This document shows positions 48,112-56,178 of a stretch of DNA of 64,000 nt, in pieces. The notes beneath the pieces were generated by a model that did not search any database, was not told the DNA's origin, and was given only the letters and a program-made list of their open reading frames with translations. This stretch comes from Kitasatospora sp. MMS16-BH015 (GTDB lineage: Bacteria; Actinomycetota; Actinomycetes; Streptomycetales; Streptomycetaceae): NCBI RefSeq assembly GCF_002943525.1, contig NZ_CP025394.1:6277001-6341000 (forward strand), given 5' to 3'. The translations under genes and the position numbers were made by a program. Every line of letters begins with the position of its first letter. Positions within the stretch are counted from its first letter, which is position 1.

Positions 48112-49358
48112 TATGAGCTGCCCTCTCCAGCAGGAGCAGCCCAGGCGGCGACGATCGCCGGGGCGACCAGGTCGACCTGCCACTGGCGGGCGCCGAGGGT
48201 GCGGAGGGCGGCGGCGACCGTCTCGCTGCTGTGCTCCGCCGGCGGCTCCCAGCAGAGGCGGCGGACCAGGTCGGGGGTGATCAGGTTCTCGGCCGGGAGG
48301 TGGTGGGCCTCGGCGAGGTCGGTCACGGCGGCGCGGGCCGCGGTCAGCCGGGCCGCGGCGACCGGGTCCTTCTCGGCCCAGGCGCGCGGGGGCGGCGGGC
48401 CCTCGTGCGGGGCGGTGGCGGGCGGGAGTTCGTTCTCGGGGATCTCCCGGGCGCGCTGCAGGGCGGCCATCCAGGCCTCCAGCTGACGGCGGTTCACCCG
48501 GGGGCCGAAGCCCTGCACGGCCTGCAGGCCGGGCACGTTGAGCGGCATGGCGAGCGCGGCGTTGACGATCGCCGCGTCGGTGAGCACCCGCCCGGGCGAG
48601 ACGTCCCGCTCGCGGGCGATCCGGTCGCGGGCCTGCCAGATCTCGCGGACGGCCGCGAGCTGGCGCCGGCGGCGGACCTTGTGCAGCTGGGAGGTGCGGC
48701 GCCAGGGGTCGACCCGGGGGGAGGGGCCGGGGGCGGCGGCGATCGCCGCGAACTCCTCCAGGGCCCAGCCGAGCTTGCCCTGGGCGTCCAGCTCCCGTTC
48801 GAGTGCGTCGCGCAGCTCGACCAGCACCTCGACGTCCAGGGCCGCGTACCGCAGCCAGGGCTCGGGCAGCGGGCGGGTCGACCAGTCGACCGCCGAGTGC
48901 TCCTTGGCGAGCGAGAGGCCGAGCACGTTCTCGGTCATCGGGCCGAGGCCCACCCGGGGGAAGCCGGCGATCCGGCCGGCCAGCTCGGTGTCGAACAGGG
49001 TGCGCGGCCGCATCCCGACCTCGGCCAGGCAGGGCAGGTCCTGGGTGGCCGCGTGGACCACCCACTCGGTGTCCGCGAGGGCGGCGCCGAGGGCGCTCAG
49101 GTCCGGGCAGGCGATCGGGTCGATCAGCGCGGTGCCCGCTCCGGCGCGGCGGAGCTGGATCAGGTAGGCCCGCTGTCCGTAGCGGTAACCGGAGGCCCGC
49201 TCGGCGTCCACGGCGACCGGGCCGGTGCCCGCGGCGAAGGCCGCGACCGTCTCGGCGAGCGCCGTCTCGTCGGCCACGACGGGCGGCAGCCCCTCCCGCG
49301 GCTCGAGGAGCGGGACCGGGGCTGTCTCTTCTGGGATGGCTGCTACGGCGTCGGTCAC
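48111..49358 (-). CDS. rnd: Ribonuclease D (HRDC domain)
   Basis: This 415-residue 3'-5' exoribonuclease is of the DEDD type: VAVDAERASGYRYGQRAYLIQLRRAG (Exo I, ~50), EWVVHAATQDLPCLAEVGMRPRTLFDTELAGRI (Exo II, ~105-135) and WLRYAALDVEVLVELRDALE (Exo III, ~185). An HRDC domain follows (QARDRIARERDVSPGRVLTDAAIVNAAL). GTG 49358 is chosen over ATG 49379. TACCCT lies just upstream, so the mRNA may be leaderless. The order fadBA-rnd-whiI-DUF3000-hemE matches Streptomyces as I remember it. Confidence 0.9.
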   Translation of the reverse strand: MTDAVAAIPEETAPVPLLEPREGLPPVVADETALAETVAAFAAGTGPVAVDAERASGYRYGQRAYLIQLRRAGAGTALIDPIACPDLSALGAALADTEWVVHAATQDLPCLAEVGMRPRTLFDTELAGRIAGFPRVGLGPMTENVLGLSLAKEHSAVDWSTRPLPEPWLRYAALDVEVLVELRDALERELDAQGKLGWALEEFAAIAAAPGPSPRVDPWRRTSQLHKVRRRRQLAAVREIWQARDRIARERDVSPGRVLTDAAIVNAALAMPLNVPGLQAVQGFGPRVNRRQLEAWMAALQRAREIPENELPPATAPHEGPPPPRAWAEKDPVAAARLTAARAAVTDLAEAHHLPAENLITPDLVRRLCWEPPAEHSSETVAAALRTLGARQWQVDLVAPAIVAAWAAPAGEGSS

Positions 49359-49589
49359 CCCCCAAGGGTACGACGGCACCCGCTCCCGGGAGTGTTGTCG
49401 GACTGGTCAGACTGTGTTCCGACATATGCCGGGGGCGTGAGCGGGCCCTCCGGACCCCCGGCCCACCCCGCTCGGCGGGCCGTCACGGACGGCGGCAGGC
49501 CGCAGCAGAGGGGAGAGGAAACGTTCCTCCGCCCACTGCCGCGGCCTGCCGACCGGGGAGACGACGCGGCTCGCGGACCCGCAGCGGCT

Positions 49590-50297
49590 TCAGTGGATGA
49601 TGCCGGTGCGCAGCGCCACGGCGACCATGCCGGCCCGGTCGCCGGTGCCCAACTTGCGGGCGATCCGGGCCAGGTGGCTCTTCACGGTGAGCGCGGAGAG
49701 GCCCATGGCCACGCCGATCGCCTTGTTCGACTGGCCCTCGGCGACCAGCCGGAGCACCTCGACCTCACGGCCCGACAGCTCCCGGTACGCCTGCGGCTGG
49801 GCGCCCGGCGCTCCGGGGGCCCCGGGCGCGCCCGGGGCGCCGACCGCACCCGGCAGGCCGGGACGCCGCATCCGGCCGGCCAGACCGCCCGCGCCGATCG
49901 GCAGGCCGGGGCGGCCGGGCATCGCCACGTTGGTGCGGGTGCCGGTGACCACGTAGCCCTTGACCCCGCCGGCCAGCGCGCTGCGCACGGCGCCGATGTC
50001 GTCGGCGGCGGAGAGCGCCAGGCCGTTGGGCCAGCCCGCCGCGCGGGTCTCGGCCAGGATGGTCAGGCCGGAGCCGTCGGGCAGGTGCACGTCGGCGATG
50101 CAGATGTCCCGGGGGGTGGTGACCCGGGGGCGGGCCTCGGCGATCGAGGAGACCTCGATGACGTCACGGACGCCGAGGGCCCACAGGTGCCGGGTGACGG
50201 TGTTTCGGACGCGCGGGTCGGCGATGACCACCATGGCGGTGGGCTTCGTCGGACGGTACGCGGCGACGTTGGCGGGGTGTTCCAGAAGGACCGACAC
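49590..50297 (-). CDS. whiI: WhiI-like atypical response regulator (sporulation), LuxR-type
   Basis: This 235-residue regulator is needed for late aerial-hypha septation in Streptomyces. GTG 50297 has AAGGAG five bases upstream. The receiver-like domain has TAMVVIADPRVRNTVTRHLWALGVRDVIE, where the usual Asp-Asp pair is A-D, and ICIADVHLPDGSGLTIL with the acceptor-position Asp kept, so phosphorylation is doubtful. After a Gly/Ala/Pro linker (GAPGAPGAPGAPGAQ) comes a LuxR helix-turn-helix: LSGREVEVLRLVAEGQSNKAIGVAMGLSALTVKSHLARIARKLGTGDRAGMVAVALRTGIIH. Synteny and a sigma-WhiG-like promoter support the name. Confidence 0.88.
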   Translation of the reverse strand: MSVLLEHPANVAAYRPTKPTAMVVIADPRVRNTVTRHLWALGVRDVIEVSSIAEARPRVTTPRDICIADVHLPDGSGLTILAETRAAGWPNGLALSAADDIGAVRSALAGGVKGYVVTGTRTNVAMPGRPGLPIGAGGLAGRMRRPGLPGAVGAPGAPGAPGAPGAQPQAYRELSGREVEVLRLVAEGQSNKAIGVAMGLSALTVKSHLARIARKLGTGDRAGMVAVALRTGIIH

Positions 50298-50411
50298 CAG
50301 GTCTCCTTGGGGGAGTGGCGGACGGCTGGCCCCGGCTGCCGCCAACCGGCCTGGGGGCGGGCGGTCGGTGGGGCGGCCTGGGGAGTCCGCGTGTGGAAAG
50401 GGTCACTGACA

Positions 50412-50439
50412 CCTTCGGCATCATCCGTGTCCGGCTTTA
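50412..50439 (-). promoter_or_regulatory. Sigma-WhiG-type promoter for whiI
   Basis: On the minus strand TAAA (50439-50436) and GCCGAAGG (50419-50412) are separated by 16 bases. The sigma-WhiG/FliA consensus is TAAA-N(14-16)-GCCGATAA, so the -35 is perfect and five of eight -10 bases match. Transcription would start about 108 bases before the whiI GTG. S. coelicolor whiI is known to depend on sigma-WhiG. Confidence 0.65.
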
Positions 50440-50694
50440 GCGAATGATCACGATCTAGTGAGTAACAATACGGACAAATCGCGCAGATGACTGATACGAC
50501 ATGCCCCGGAATCGCACGGAAGCGACCGGCGCGGGTCAATTCCGGTCAGGCTCGGACAGGGAATTGACGCAGAGCGGGGCCGAAGTCACCGTCCGTCAGC
50601 CCTGGGGGTGGCGCCGTTCGCACGGCGGCACGGTGCACCCCTTCCGTGGCAGCGTGCGGCGGGCCGGGTGGACGGGCGGGAGCGCGCGCCGGGC
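50440..50694. other. Gene-free stretch upstream of the whiI promoter
   Basis: I see no coding frame, RNA gene or clear hairpin in this stretch between the end of the DUF3000 gene and the whiI promoter. It is locally AT-rich around 50440-50500, as expected for a regulated promoter region, and may hold regulator sites. Confidence 0.4.
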
Positions 50695-51345
50695 TCAGTG
50701 CGAGCGCGGGCGTCGCCGGGCGGGCATCGGGACCACTCCGCCGAGTGACGCGGTGTCGGGCAGCGGGACCGGGGCCGGCACGGTGGGCGGCAGGCCGGCG
50801 CAGATGCAGAGCAGGTCGCCCCAGGCCGCGAGGTGCCGTTCGAACCGGCCGTCGGCCGGGGTCCAGGAGGCCCGGATCTCGATCTCGGTGGAGGGCTCCC
50901 GCTCGGCGAGTGCGCCGAAGTAGTGCGAGGCGGCGTGGGTCACCGTGCCGCCCGGCTCGGCGTGGCCGGCCCCGTGCGCCTGGAGCGCGTCGGTCAGCCA
51001 GGCCCAGCCGACCTCGGCCAGCATCGGGTCGCCCGCCATCTCCGGCTCCAGCTCGGCCCGGGTGAGCGTCACCACCCGGAAGTCGCCGTGCCAGGGCTCC
51101 TGCCCGGCCGGGTCGTGCAGCAGCACGAAGCGGCCGTCGGCCAGCTCCTCGCCGTCCACCTCCACCGTGGCGGTGAGGGCGTGGGCGTACGGTGCCAGCC
51201 GGCGCGGCGCGGGGGCGACGGAGAGCTGGAGCTCCGGGCGCAGCCGCGCCGCGGCCAGCGCCTCGACCGCCGTGCGGAAACCGATCGGCGCCGACTCCTT
51301 GCCCGTTCCGCCACCTTGTGCGGGGTGCCCGCCGACCGCTGCCAT
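50695..51345 (-). CDS. DUF3000 family protein
   Basis: This 216-residue actinobacterial conserved protein of unknown function has the core FRTAVEALAAARLRPELQLSVAPAPRRLAPYAHALTATV, GRFVLLHDPAGQEPWHGDFRVVTLTRAELEPEMAGDPMLAEVGWAWLTDAL and FERHLAAWGDLLCICAGLPP. It has no signal peptide or membrane segment. ATG 51345 is used because open frame further upstream reads like shadow coding. TACGCT lies about nine bases before the ATG and could be a -10 for a near-leaderless message. It is divergent from hemE. Confidence 0.85.
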   Translation of the reverse strand: MAAVGGHPAQGGGTGKESAPIGFRTAVEALAAARLRPELQLSVAPAPRRLAPYAHALTATVEVDGEELADGRFVLLHDPAGQEPWHGDFRVVTLTRAELEPEMAGDPMLAEVGWAWLTDALQAHGAGHAEPGGTVTHAASHYFGALAEREPSTEIEIRASWTPADGRFERHLAAWGDLLCICAGLPPTVPAPVPLPDTASLGGVVPMPARRRPRSH

Positions 51346-51571
51346 GAACCGAAGCGTAGGTCGGCGAGCGCCGGTTTCCGAGCACCCGCCACCCGCGTGG
51401 CGTGGCTGTCCGTTCGAACTGTCGTCCAAATCGGGACGTACCCGCCACAACCGGCGGGACGTCAGGGAAAGGCTTTACCGAGAGCCGGGTCGCGGTACAG
51501 GTGGGGATGTTGGAGGAACCGACGACCGACCGCGGACGGCGGCGCCCGTGGCGCGTGCGAAGATTCGTACC

Positions 51572-52657
51572 GTGAGTGAGACTTCCGCAGCCCAGCCCGG
51601 TCAGCCCGACGCGCGCCGTGGCGCCGCGTACGACTCCGCCTTCCTGCGAGCCGCCCGGCGCGAGCCGGTGCCGCACACCCCGGTCTGGTTCATGCGCCAG
51701 GCCGGGCGCTCGCTGCCCGAGTACCTGAAGGTGCGCGAGGGCGTGCCGATGCTCGAGTCCTGCATGCGGCCCGAGCTGGTCAAGGAGATCACCCTCCAGC
51801 CGGTGCGCCGGCACAAGGTGGACGCGGCGATCTTCTTCAGCGACATCGTGGTGCCGCTCAAGGCCGTCGGCATCGACGTGGACATCAAGCCCGGCGTCGG
51901 CCCGGTGATCGCCGACCCGATCCGCTCCCTGGCCGACCTCGAGCGGCTGCGGCCGCTGGAGCCGGACGACATGCCGTACATCACCGAGGCCGTCGGGATG
52001 CTGGTCGAGGAGCTCGGCGCCACCCCGCTGATCGGCTTCGCCGGGGCGCCGTTCACCCTGGCCAGCTACCTGGTCGAGGGCGGCCCCTCCAAGAGCCACG
52101 AGAAGACCAAGGCCATGATGTACGGCGAGCCCGAGCTGTGGGCCGCCCTGGTCGACCGGCTGGCCGAGATCACCGCCGCCTTCCTGAAGATCCAGATCGA
52201 GGCCGGCGCCTCCGCGGTCCAGCTGTTCGACTCCTGGGTCGGCGCGCTCGCCCCGGACGACTACCGCCGCTCGGTGATGCCCGCCAGCGTCAAGGTGTTC
52301 GACGCGGTCGCGGGGTACGGCGTGCCCCGGATCCACTTCGGCGTGGGCACCGGCGAGCTGCTCGGCCTGATGGGCCAGGCCGGCGCCGACGTGGTCGGCG
52401 TCGACTGGCGGGTGCCGCTCAACGTGGCCGCCGAGCGGGTCGGCCCCGGCAAGGCGCTCCAGGGCAACCTGGACCCGGCCGTGCTCTACGCCCCCACCCA
52501 CGTGGTGGAGACCAAGGCCCGCGAGGTGCTGCACGCCGCCCAGTCGCTGGGCGGCAGCGGCCACATCTTCAACCTCGGGCACGGCGTGATGCCGAGCATG
52601 GACCCGGACGCGCTGACCCGCCTGGTCGACTTCGTCCACCGCTCCACCGAGAGCTGA
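51572..52657 (+). CDS. hemE: Uroporphyrinogen decarboxylase
   Basis: This 361-residue cytosolic haem-pathway enzyme converts uroporphyrinogen III to coproporphyrinogen III. Signatures: TPVWFMRQAGRSLPEYLKVRE (~37-57, catalytic Arg), AAIFFSDIVVPLKAVGIDVDIKPGVGPV (Asp ~86), GFAGAPFTLASYLVEGG and FDSWVGALAPDDY (~215), plus GHIFNLGHGVMPSMDPD at the end. GTG 51572 gives MSETSAAQPGQPD; longer upstream frame is not credible. The product feeds coproporphyrinogen oxidase HemG/HemY, encoded 3.5 kb downstream. Confidence 0.96.
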   Translation: MSETSAAQPGQPDARRGAAYDSAFLRAARREPVPHTPVWFMRQAGRSLPEYLKVREGVPMLESCMRPELVKEITLQPVRRHKVDAAIFFSDIVVPLKAVGIDVDIKPGVGPVIADPIRSLADLERLRPLEPDDMPYITEAVGMLVEELGATPLIGFAGAPFTLASYLVEGGPSKSHEKTKAMMYGEPELWAALVDRLAEITAAFLKIQIEAGASAVQLFDSWVGALAPDDYRRSVMPASVKVFDAVAGYGVPRIHFGVGTGELLGLMGQAGADVVGVDWRVPLNVAAERVGPGKALQGNLDPAVLYAPTHVVETKAREVLHAAQSLGGSGHIFNLGHGVMPSMDPDALTRLVDFVHRSTES

Positions 52658-52666
52658 GACCCTTCC

Positions 52667-53686
52667 TCAGGGCGCGGGTCGGCCGGCCTCCTCGGCCGGC
52701 TCGCGCTCCTCGCCGTCCTCCTCGGCGGCTGCCCGGTGCTCCTCGGTCTCCAGGAGGGCGAGTTCGGCGCGGCGGGCCGTCCGGCGGCGCCGGACCAGCC
52801 AGGCCGCCCAGCCGAGCGGGCTGAGCACCAGCACGAACGGCGCCAGGGCCGCGAGCACCAGGACGATCCCGCGCAGCACCGTCAGCAGGACCTGCCAGCC
52901 GCCGTCCAGGGCGCTGCCGACCGCGTGCCAGAAGCCGGTCCTCGCCGGGTGCGGGGCCGGCGGCACAAGTGCGGCGGCCGTGCTCAGGCTCACCGTCACG
53001 GTGGAGAGCGCCACCTGGCCCGCCAGCTCCTGGCGTTGGTGCTGGAGCGACTCCAGATCGGCCTCCCGGTGGCCGAGTTCGCTCTCCAACGAGACCACGT
53101 CGGCGATCGAGCTCGCCGAGTTCATCAGCGCCCGGACACGCTCGATGCTGGCCTGCTGGCTCTTCAACCGGCTGTCCAAGTCGACCAGTTGCTGGGTCAG
53201 GTCCTCCGCCTGGCGGTGCTCGCCGATCACCTGTCCGAGCCCGGCCAGCTGCTCCAGCGCCTGATGGTAGCCGGCCGTGGGCAGCTTGAGGGTCAGCCGC
53301 GCGGTGCCCGCCGAGCCCGGGGTGGCCTCCTGTACCTGCTCCTCGGCCACGTAGCCGTCGGGCTGGGTCAGCTGTTCGGCGGTGCGCACGGCCTTGGCCA
53401 AGTCGGCCACTCGCAGCTCGAGTTGGGCCGTGTATGCGAGCTGTCGGGCGGCGGCGGAGACGGTGGGGCCGGTGTTCGGCCGGGCGCCGCCGGTGGGTTG
53501 GCCGGCGGCCGGCTGGTGCCCGGCGGCGTCGGCCGGTGCCTGGGCCGCCGGCGCTCTGGCGGCCAACCCGGCGGAGGAGTGGTCCGAGGCGGAGCTGCAC
53601 CCCGCCAGCAGGGCCGCCGCCGCCAGGGCGGCCCCGGCCACTGCCGTGCCCGTCCGTCGCCGCACTCCCACCCGTTGCCGTCTCAT
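52667..53686 (-). CDS. DUF4349 domain lipoprotein
   Basis: This 339-residue membrane lipoprotein starts at ATG 53686 with GGAGG upstream; an in-frame GTG further out (53737) is less likely. Lipobox ALLAGC (Cys ~31) is followed by an Ala/Pro linker. The DUF4349 domain comes next: RQLAYTAQLELRVADLAKAVRTAEQL, GYVAEEQ, a coiled coil (LTQQLVDLDSRLKSQQASIERVRALMNSASSIADVVSLESELGHREADLESLQHQRQ, ~160-215) and a C-terminal TM (VLRGIVLVLAALAPFVLVLSPLGWAAWLV). It ends in an acidic cytoplasmic tail. The function is unknown. It is convergent with hemE, with ten bases between stops. Confidence 0.85.
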   Translation of the reverse strand: MRRQRVGVRRRTGTAVAGAALAAAALLAGCSSASDHSSAGLAARAPAAQAPADAAGHQPAAGQPTGGARPNTGPTVSAAARQLAYTAQLELRVADLAKAVRTAEQLTQPDGYVAEEQVQEATPGSAGTARLTLKLPTAGYHQALEQLAGLGQVIGEHRQAEDLTQQLVDLDSRLKSQQASIERVRALMNSASSIADVVSLESELGHREADLESLQHQRQELAGQVALSTVTVSLSTAAALVPPAPHPARTGFWHAVGSALDGGWQVLLTVLRGIVLVLAALAPFVLVLSPLGWAAWLVRRRRTARRAELALLETEEHRAAAEEDGEEREPAEEAGRPAP

Positions 53687-53786
53687 GCTGCCGGTCCTCC
53701 CCCTGGTCTGCCGCTGCCCGGAGCCGGGCACGACCATTGGACGGCGCGCCGGCTCCGGCGGATCCCTCGGGGCGATCTCAACTGGG

Positions 53787-54563
53787 TTACGGCTTGGCGA
53801 CGTTGGCGGCCAGGTACTCCTCCCAGCTGCGGCGCCCCACCGCCCGGCCGGGGTTGGTCAGGCCGCCCGCGCGGAGCGCGGCGCCCAGCCGGCCCGGCAG
53901 GCGGACGGGCAGCACCAGCCGGCGGCGGCCCTTGGCCTTCAGCCAGCTGCGGGTGAGCGCCACCGCCTCGTACACCCGCGGCCCGGCCGACTCCTCGACC
54001 TGCCCGGCCGGCTCGCCCAGCGCGAGCTCCAGCAGCCGGTCCGCGACCTCGCCCGGGTCGACCGGCTGGCAGCCGGTGCCGGAGACCATCGGCACCACCG
54101 GGGATTTGGCCAGCACCCCGAGCGCCGAATCCAGCAGGGTGGGGAACTGGGTGGCCCGCAGGTTGGTCCAGCCCAGGCCCGACGCGGCGAGCAGCCGCTC
54201 GCCTTCGAGCTTGACCCGGTAGTACGGGAACGGCACCAGGTCGACGCCGACGATCGAGACGTTGACCACGTGCGCCACGCCCGCCGCGCGGGCGGCCGTG
54301 ATCAGCTGCTCGAAGGCCGGCAGGTCGTTCCGGTACCGCCGGGCGTCGGTGGCGCAGTGGATCACCGTCCGCACCCCGGCGAAGGCCGCCGCCAGCCCCG
54401 CCCCGCTCACCAGGTCACCGGTGCACCAGCTCACCCCCGGAGTGCTCGGCAGCCCGCTGCGCCGGCTCAGCGCCCGCACCGGCACCCCGGCCCGCACGGC
54501 CCGGGCCACCACCTCCCGCCCCAGCACGCCCGTCGCCCCGGTCACCAGGATCACGTTCTCCAT
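53787..54563 (-). CDS. NAD(P)-binding NmrA-like / atypical SDR protein
   Basis: This 258-residue protein has an N-terminal Rossmann motif VILVTGATGVLGREVVARAVRAG (GATGVLG, ~8-14), then VRTVIHCATD, VNVSIVGVD and PYYRVKLEGERLLAASGLGWTNLRATQF (YxxxK). ATG 54563 is chosen because GGGAGG lies upstream, whereas ATG 54584 has none. It follows the ECF41 sigma gene on the same strand by 78 bases and is the likely partner or target of that sigma factor. The substrate is unknown. Confidence 0.85.
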   Translation of the reverse strand: MENVILVTGATGVLGREVVARAVRAGVPVRALSRRSGLPSTPGVSWCTGDLVSGAGLAAAFAGVRTVIHCATDARRYRNDLPAFEQLITAARAAGVAHVVNVSIVGVDLVPFPYYRVKLEGERLLAASGLGWTNLRATQFPTLLDSALGVLAKSPVVPMVSGTGCQPVDPGEVADRLLELALGEPAGQVEESAGPRVYEAVALTRSWLKAKGRRRLVLPVRLPGRLGAALRAGGLTNPGRAVGRRSWEEYLAANVAKP

Positions 54564-54641
54564 CGCTGCCGCCTCCCTCGTCATGGCCTGTGGCCTGGCC
54601 TGTCGTGAGAAGGAACCGGGCAGCCCGCCGATCCGTGACAG

Positions 54642-55538
54642 CTATGCCAGCTGGCTCTCCAGGAAGGCGAGCTTCTCCGGGTTGCGCAGGATCCGGACGC
54701 CGGTGATCAGGCCGTCCGCACCCTCCACCGTGGCGACCACGATCAGGGTGCCCTGCTCCCGGCCCAGCACGGCGGCGGCGCCGTTGACCTCGGCGAACTC
54801 CAGGTCGACGCCCTCCGTGAAGCGGGTGAGCAGGCCGATCAGGAAGCGGCCCACCTTGTCGCGGCCGTGCACCGGGCGGGTGGCGGAGCGGACCTTGCCG
54901 CCGCCGTCGGCCCAGGCGGTGACCTCCGCGGCGAGCAGGGCCTCGAGCTTGGCGAGGGAGCCCTCGGCGGCGGCCGCCAGGAAGCCGTGCAGCAGGTGCT
55001 GCTGCGGGGCGGGGGCGGAGTCGAAGCGAGGGCGCTGTTCGGCCAGGTGCTGCTTGGCCCGGCGGTAGGTCTGCCGGGCGCTCGCCTCGGAGACGTCCAG
55101 CACCTCGGCGATCTCCCGGTGGCCGTACTCGAAGGCGTCCCGCAGCACCACGCAGGCCCGCTCGGCCGGGGTCAGCCGCTCCATCAGCACCAGCACCGCG
55201 AGCGAGACCGCCTCCCGCTGCTCGGCCGTCTCCAACGGCCCCAGTGCCCCGCCGTCGGTGCGCACCGGCTCCGGCAGCCAGGGCCCCACGTACTGCTCCC
55301 GCCGCACCCGCGCCGAGGTCAGCCGGTTCAGGCAGAGATTGGTCAGCACCTTCGCCAACCAGGCCCCCGGCGCCCCGATCTCCTCGTGCAGCGCCCCGTG
55401 CCAGCGCAGGTACGCGTCCTGCACCGCATCCTCAGCCTCCGCGGCCGACCCCAGCATCCGGTAAGCGATCGAGAACAGCCGAGGCCGCTGGGCCTCGAAC
55501 TCCGCAGCGATGTCCACGGACGGCACGATATCGGGCAC
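54642..55538 (-). CDS. sigJ: ECF41-type RNA polymerase sigma factor (SigJ)
   Basis: This 298-residue sigma factor has a fused SnoaL-like C-terminal control domain. Region 2: LFSIAYRMLGSAAEAEDAVQDAYLRW. Region 4: LTPAERACVVLRDAFEYGHREIAEVLDVSEASARQTYRRAKQHL. The three ECF41 hallmarks are present: WLPEP in the linker (~88), DGGGK in the SnoaL part (~211) and NPEKL near the end (~286; family NPDKL). No separate anti-sigma is expected. Three in-frame GTGs (55538, 55529, 55520) can start it; the longest is given. It shares a 22-base divergent control region with the Uma2 gene. Confidence 0.9.
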   Translation of the reverse strand: MPDIVPSVDIAAEFEAQRPRLFSIAYRMLGSAAEAEDAVQDAYLRWHGALHEEIGAPGAWLAKVLTNLCLNRLTSARVRREQYVGPWLPEPVRTDGGALGPLETAEQREAVSLAVLVLMERLTPAERACVVLRDAFEYGHREIAEVLDVSEASARQTYRRAKQHLAEQRPRFDSAPAPQQHLLHGFLAAAAEGSLAKLEALLAAEVTAWADGGGKVRSATRPVHGRDKVGRFLIGLLTRFTEGVDLEFAEVNGAAAVLGREQGTLIVVATVEGADGLITGVRILRNPEKLAFLESQLA

Positions 55539-55548
55539 CCGGGATGGC

Positions 55549-55554
55549 TACGCT
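55549..55554 (+). promoter_or_regulatory. -10 box (TACGCT) for a leaderless Uma2 mRNA
   Basis: TACGCT lies six bases before the ATG at 55561, the spacing seen for leaderless Streptomyces transcripts. No Shine-Dalgarno sequence is present. The divergent sigJ start is only 22 bases away, so the two promoters overlap the coding starts. Confidence 0.45.
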
Positions 55555-55560
55555 GAGGGC

Positions 55561-56145
55561 ATGAGCTCGCTGCCTGACTGGATGTACCCGCCCCGTGAGG
55601 AGGGCTGGTACGCAGAGGATCTTGATCGCCTCACCGAGGCGCCACGGCACACCGAACTGATCGACGGAGCGCTGGTCTTCATGATGTCCCCCCAGCGGTC
55701 CTGGCACAGCCGTGTGGTTTCGGCGCTGACCTTCGCCCTTGAGGCCCAGGCTCCTGAGGAGCTGGAGGTCGAACGTGAGATGACCATTCGTCTCGATCGG
55801 AGGAACCGGCCGGAACCGGATCTCGTGGTCGCGAAGGCCGAATACCGTCCCAACCGCACCTGGTTCGACCCGAGTGAGGTGCTGTTGGTGGTCGAGGTCG
55901 TCTCACCCGAGTCCGAACACCGTGATCGAACGATGAAGCCGCGCAAGTACGCGGAGGCGGGCATCCCGTCCTACTGGCGGATCGAGCACGAAGTCGAACA
56001 GGTCGTGGCGTACGTTCACGAACTCGATGACGCGGTCGGAGCGTACGGCTCGCCGCAGGTCTACCAGCGGAGGCTGGAACGGAAGGTGCCGTTCCCTCTG
56101 ACGCTCGAGCTGGATCAGCTGGAGCGGCGGCGACGGGGGAATTGA
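55561..56145 (+). CDS. Uma2 family (DUF820) putative restriction-endonuclease-fold protein
   Basis: This 194-residue protein has the PD-(D/E)XK-like fold of the Uma2/DUF820 family, which is expanded in Streptomyces. Signatures: TELIDGALVFMMSPQRSWHSRVVSALTFALE (~35-65), RNRPEPDLVVAKAEY (catalytic Asp, ~88), VLLVVEVVSPESEHRDRTMKPRKYAEAGIPSYWRIEHE (Glu-x-Val, ~107; Lys ~122). All expected catalytic positions seem present. ATG 55561 is preferred to the upstream ATG 55510, which lies inside sigJ. The cellular role of this family is unresolved. Confidence 0.88.
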   Translation: MSSLPDWMYPPREEGWYAEDLDRLTEAPRHTELIDGALVFMMSPQRSWHSRVVSALTFALEAQAPEELEVEREMTIRLDRRNRPEPDLVVAKAEYRPNRTWFDPSEVLLVVEVVSPESEHRDRTMKPRKYAEAGIPSYWRIEHEVEQVVAYVHELDDAVGAYGSPQVYQRRLERKVPFPLTLELDQLERRRRGN

Positions 56146-56178
56146 GGGCTCCGGTGTGAGCTCTGCGAGACTCGGGGC

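Noticed and set aside
52682..52700. GCCGGCC/GGCCGGC hairpin after hemE as a terminator
   Set aside because: It lies inside the coding end of the convergent DUF4349 gene and may be chance in an Ala/Glu/Gly-rich GC stretch; too weak to list.
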